The notes under the pieces were generated by a model. It was not told where the DNA came from. It ran no database searches and was given only the letters and a program-made list of their open reading frames with translations. From JAZGDL01 sp036477795 (GTDB lineage Bacteria; Planctomycetota; Phycisphaerae; UBA1845): DNA of 7,196 nucleotides. Positions 5,349 to 7,196 of the stretch are shown here, piece after piece (positions within the stretch are counted from its first letter, which is position 1; each line of letters starts with the position of its first letter). Both the position numbers and the translations under genes were made by a program. The DNA lies in NCBI GenBank assembly GCA_036477795.1, contig JAZGDL010000281.1, forward strand, positions 1 to 7,196, given 5' to 3'.

Positions 5349-5921
5349 CTGATTGTCGGGCTTGGGAATCCCGGCCCCAAATATGCTGGCACGCGGCACA
5401 ACGTCGGTTTTGCCGTGATCGACCTGTTGGCTGATCGATGGAAGATCGACATGTCACGGGAGAAGTTTCACGCGTGGTACGGTGACGGTGTGGTCGCGGA
5501 TGAGCGTGTGGTCCTGATGAAACCGACAACGCTCATGAATCGCAGCGGCGACGCGGTACTGTCAGCCGGGAGGTTTTACCAGGTGGAAAAGCAGGATCTC
5601 ATGGTCATTATGGATGACTGGGCCCTGCCGTTGGGTCATATTCGCGTCCGGTCCAGCGGTTCAGCCGGCAGCCACAACGGGTTGGAAAACGTGATCGACA
5701 GGATCGGCTTCTCCGATTTTCCGAGGCTGCGCTTGGGCATCGGCGAGCCGCTGGGAAACCCGGTGAGCTATGTCCTGACGAAGTTTACCCGGCAGGAATC
5801 CGAAGCGGTTCAGCCGGCCCTCAACATCGCCGCCGAGGCGGTGGCCTGTTGGGTTGAACAGGGCACCGCAGCCGCCATGAACCGCTTCAACAGAAAATCC
5901 GAACAGCAACAAGGGGAATGA
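5343..5921 (+). CDS. pth: peptidyl-tRNA hydrolase
   Basis: Cleaves the ester bond between peptide and tRNA on peptidyl-tRNAs dropped from stalled ribosomes, recycling tRNA in the cytosol. All family signatures are present: VGLGNPG (5-11), TRHNVGF (17-23) with the catalytic His19, KPTTLMNRSG (60-69) with Asn66, MDDWALPLG (90-98) with Asp91, and GSHNGL (109-114) with Asn112; RLRLGIGEP (128-136) follows. At 192 residues it is full length. The start is GTG 5343, giving the canonical MKLIVGLGNPG; the upstream bases (GGGTTGGGTAC) hold no clear Shine-Dalgarno sequence, so initiation may be weak or coupled. The start region lies in the 64-bp duplication, so the element insertion displaced pth from rplY by 197 bp without damaging it. 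Whether the hairpins reduce read-through into pth is unknown. Confidence 0.97.
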   Translation: MKLIVGLGNPGPKYAGTRHNVGFAVIDLLADRWKIDMSREKFHAWYGDGVVADERVVLMKPTTLMNRSGDAVLSAGRFYQVEKQDLMVIMDDWALPLGHIRVRSSGSAGSHNGLENVIDRIGFSDFPRLRLGIGEPLGNPVSYVLTKFTRQESEAVQPALNIAAEAVACWVEQGTAAAMNRFNRKSEQQQGE

Positions 5922-5974
5922 AAATGACGCCCATCATCACGAATGCAAGCACACTTGGAGGTACGAACCGTTGA
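5918..5974 (+). CDS. 18-codon bridging ORF between pth and rpsF (uncertain)
   Basis: ATG 5918 overlaps the pth stop as ATGA, and the frame (MKMTPIITNASTLGGTNR) ends in TGA 5972-5974, which overlaps the TTG start of rpsF as TTGA. The rpsF Shine-Dalgarno sequence lies inside it. Such geometry would let ribosomes leaving pth translate to the rpsF start, coupling the genes. The peptide itself is unremarkable. It may be chance: the only purine-rich stretch before the ATG (AGGGG, 5912-5916) is too close for a normal Shine-Dalgarno. Confidence 0.22.
   Translation: MKMTPIITNASTLGGTNR
5957..5962 (+). promoter_or_regulatory. rpsF ribosome-binding site that fixes the TTG start
   Basis: GGAGGT is 8 nt before TTG 5971. 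The resulting N-terminus MRQYEAMFLFD matches the usual bS6 opening (M-R-x-Y-E-x-x-F), whereas the next in-frame ATG (5989) would cut off the first beta strand. The strong site supports TTG as the true initiation codon. Confidence 0.8.
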
Positions 5975-6567
5975 GACAGTACGAAGCCATGTTCCTTTTC
6001 GATTCCACGTTCGCCGGCGAACCCGGCAAGACCGATGCTGAGATCGAGCGCATCTTGAATCGGGCCGACGCGGAAATAATCGTCAGCCGCAAATGGGACG
6101 AGCGCAGACTGGCCTACGAAATCAAAAGACACAAGCGCGGCTGCTATGTGTTGACTTATTTCCGGGCGGAACCGGACCGCATCGCCGGTATAGAGCGCGA
6201 CGGCGTGCTTTCGGAGAGTGTTCTCCGGATGATTGTGGTACGCGCCGACGACATTTCGCGCAGCCGGATTGACGCGATGTATCCGGCTCTGCCCGCCGCA
6301 GCCAAATCCGCTGCCGCCGCGGGCGAAGGGCCCCAGGCCCCGTCGGGAACCGTTCAAGCGGCGGTGGCGGCCCCAGCGGAGGGCGTCGAAGTTGAAGTGA
6401 CAGCCAAACCAGCCGGCGTCGAAGCGGATGTGACGGTCCCACCGGCGGAGGAGAAGATTGACCCAGACTCGCCGACCGCCAACGCCCACGCCCACGCCGA
6501 CTCGGCTCAGCAGGAGCCTGGCCCTCCCACGAATGAAAAAACGAGTGTTGATTCCACCGATTTATAG
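5971..6567 (+). CDS. rpsF: 30S ribosomal protein bS6 with long C-terminal extension
   Basis: Small-subunit protein that pairs with bS18 on the platform of the 30S subunit. The S6 fold covers residues 1-95: MRQYEAMFLFD first strand, ERILNRADAEI helix, WDERRLAYEIKRHKRGCYVLTYF (42-64, the conserved 'G.R.LAY.I.K...G.Y' strands) and LSESVLRMIVVRAD (80-93). Residues 96-198 are an added low-complexity tail rich in Ala, Pro, Val and Glu, with a small NAHAHADS patch, and probably disordered. Usual bS6 proteins are about 95-135 residues, so this tail doubles the protein. The start is TTG (see the site at 5957). ssb follows 18 nt after the stop, the common rpsF-ssb pairing. bS18 and bL9 genes, often next in this operon, are not seen before the window ends. 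Confidence 0.95.
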   Translation: MRQYEAMFLFDSTFAGEPGKTDAEIERILNRADAEIIVSRKWDERRLAYEIKRHKRGCYVLTYFRAEPDRIAGIERDGVLSESVLRMIVVRADDISRSRIDAMYPALPAAAKSAAAAGEGPQAPSGTVQAAVAAPAEGVEVEVTAKPAGVEADVTVPPAEEKIDPDSPTANAHAHADSAQQEPGPPTNEKTSVDSTDL

Positions 6568-6585
6568 AAGTAGGAGGTCGTAACC

Positions 6586-7011
6586 ATGGCGAACTACAAT
6601 CGTGTCATCCTGGCGGGCAACATGACCCGCGATCCGGAGCTTTCCTACACGCCGTCCAACACACCGGTCTGCAAATTCGGCATCGCCGTCAACCGCACCT
6701 GGACCGATCGGCAGACCAATGTCAAACGTGAGGAAACCATGTTCATCGATTGCACCGCGTGGTCCAGATCAGCGGAAGTGATCAACCAGTATTGCAGCAA
6801 GGGTAAACCGATCTTGCTGGAGGGACGGCTGGTGCTGGATACCTGGACCAATCAGGAAGGCCAGAAACGCAGCAAGCACACCGTCACCGTTGATAACTTC
6901 CAGTTCCTCGGCAGCCCAGGCGGGGCCCGCAGCGCCGCCCCGGAGTCGGCGCCGGCGTCGAGCGCGGATGTGCCGGATCAGCCGCCCGGCCCCGACGACG
7001 CCCCGTTCTGA
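6586..7011 (+). CDS. ssb: single-stranded DNA-binding protein
   Basis: Homotetrameric OB-fold protein that coats single-stranded DNA in replication, repair and recombination. Residues 1-108 are the OB-fold: NRVILAGNMTRDPELSYT (5-22), then VCKFGIAVNRTW (28-39) with the base-stacking Trp39, MFIDCTAWSRSAEVI (52-66), KGKPILLEGRL (72-82) and HTVTVDNFQFLG (98-109). Residues 110-134 form a short Gly/Pro/Ala/Ser linker. The protein ends in the acidic tip PGPDDAPF (134-141), the docking peptide for partner proteins. At 141 residues the linker is shorter than in E. coli Ssb (178 residues). AGGAGGT at 6572-6578 gives ATG 6586 a strong ribosome-binding site at 7-nt spacing. It is cotranscribed with rpsF in most bacteria and probably here. 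Confidence 0.97.
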   Translation: MANYNRVILAGNMTRDPELSYTPSNTPVCKFGIAVNRTWTDRQTNVKREETMFIDCTAWSRSAEVINQYCSKGKPILLEGRLVLDTWTNQEGQKRSKHTVTVDNFQFLGSPGGARSAAPESAPASSADVPDQPPGPDDAPF

Positions 7012-7032
7012 TCGGCCCCGGGGATGGCCGAT
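7011..7032 (+). terminator. short hairpin after ssb, weak terminator candidate
   Basis: ATCGGCC (7011-7017) pairs perfectly with GGCCGAT (7026-7032) around an 8-nt loop, starting at the last base of the ssb stop codon. There is no T-run, so intrinsic termination is doubtful. The stacked hairpins of the repeat that begins at 7049 may matter more for the transcript end. Confidence 0.25.
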
Positions 7033-7048
7033 ACGCTGGAACCCTGGA

Positions 7049-7184
7049 CCGCTGGACCGAGAATCCCTTCTCGGTCCCCCCCGCCTGGGGGTGTGGGACC
7101 GGCTTTCCAGCCGGTCACCGGTCAAATGACAGGCTGGAAAGCCTGTCCCACAAATGGGTGCGAGAGAGGATTCTCGCACCAGCA
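7049..7184 (-). repeat. multi-hairpin palindromic element, copy B (inverted)
   Basis: This is the cassette of 5155-5287 on the opposite strand, beginning at the right with TGCTGGTGCGAGAATCC (7184 leftward) and ending with GGTCCAGCGG (7058-7049). Here H5 is intact: GGACCGAGAA/TTCTCGGTCC (7054-7063 with 7068-7077, 10 bp, loop TCCC). The other stems are GACCGGCT/AGCCGGTC (7097-7104 with 7109-7116), GACAGGCT/AGCCTGTC (7128-7135 with 7140-7147) and GGTGCGAGA/TCTCGCACC (7157-7165 with 7172-7180). The centre carries about 7 extra bases relative to copy A, seen as a second GACCGGT-like unit. I see no long flanking duplication on the left; the right flank is cut short by the window end. Confidence 0.92.
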
Positions 7185-7196
7185 CCCTTGGGTTGG

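Noticed and set aside
5079..5434. Small plus-strand open frames across the repeat between rplY and pth, and minus-strand frames there and at 6769-7185
   Set aside because: Their translations (for example WDRLSS and RLESRSHTP) are produced by the palindromic repeat itself and recur in both copies; they are not genes.

Overview
This GC-rich window is a run of same-strand housekeeping genes from a bacterial chromosome, most likely a member of the Planctomycetota or a related group (inference, moderate confidence). The reasons are the coaE–rho pairing, a Rho with a long charged N-terminal extension, GTG and TTG starts, a low-complexity tail on ribosomal protein bS6, and intergenic spaces loaded with nested palindromic repeats. 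I see no phage, plasmid, transposase, CRISPR or resistance gene. No search was run; all names rest on motifs read by eye.

Layout, all on the + strand: the 3' end of coaE (2-181); rho (306-1802); a 644-bp gene-free stretch holding a perfect 26-bp inverted repeat (1881-1944); tRNA-Gln(UUG) (2447-2518); a one-domain GlmU-type uridyltransferase (2529-3299); prs (3283-4305, overlapping the previous gene); a 160-bp leader with a perfect 22-nt palindrome; rplY/ctc (4466-5116); a repeat-filled gap; pth (5343-5921); rpsF (5971-6567) and ssb (6586-7011); then a second, inverted copy of the same repeat running almost to the window edge.

The genes serve translation, RNA metabolism and precursor supply: CoA synthesis (coaE), transcription termination (rho), UDP-GlcNAc (glmU), PRPP (prs), 5S rRNA-binding L25 (rplY), peptidyl-tRNA recycling (pth), small-subunit protein S6 (rpsF) and single-stranded DNA binding (ssb). 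The order glmU-prs-rplY-pth matches the well-known gcaD-prs-ctc-spoVC order of Bacillus subtilis, here joined to the widespread rpsF-ssb pair.

The most unusual structure is non-coding. A cassette of about 133-136 bp made of five stem-loops occurs twice, in opposite orientation, bracketing pth-rpsF-ssb. The two halves of the cassette are mirror images, and where they differ the paired base usually differs too, so each local hairpin is preserved. The copy between rplY and pth is flanked by a perfect 64-bp direct duplication that carries both the 3' end of rplY and the start codon of pth, so the insertion left both genes whole. This looks like a small palindromic mobile or recombinogenic element with an unusually long flanking duplication.
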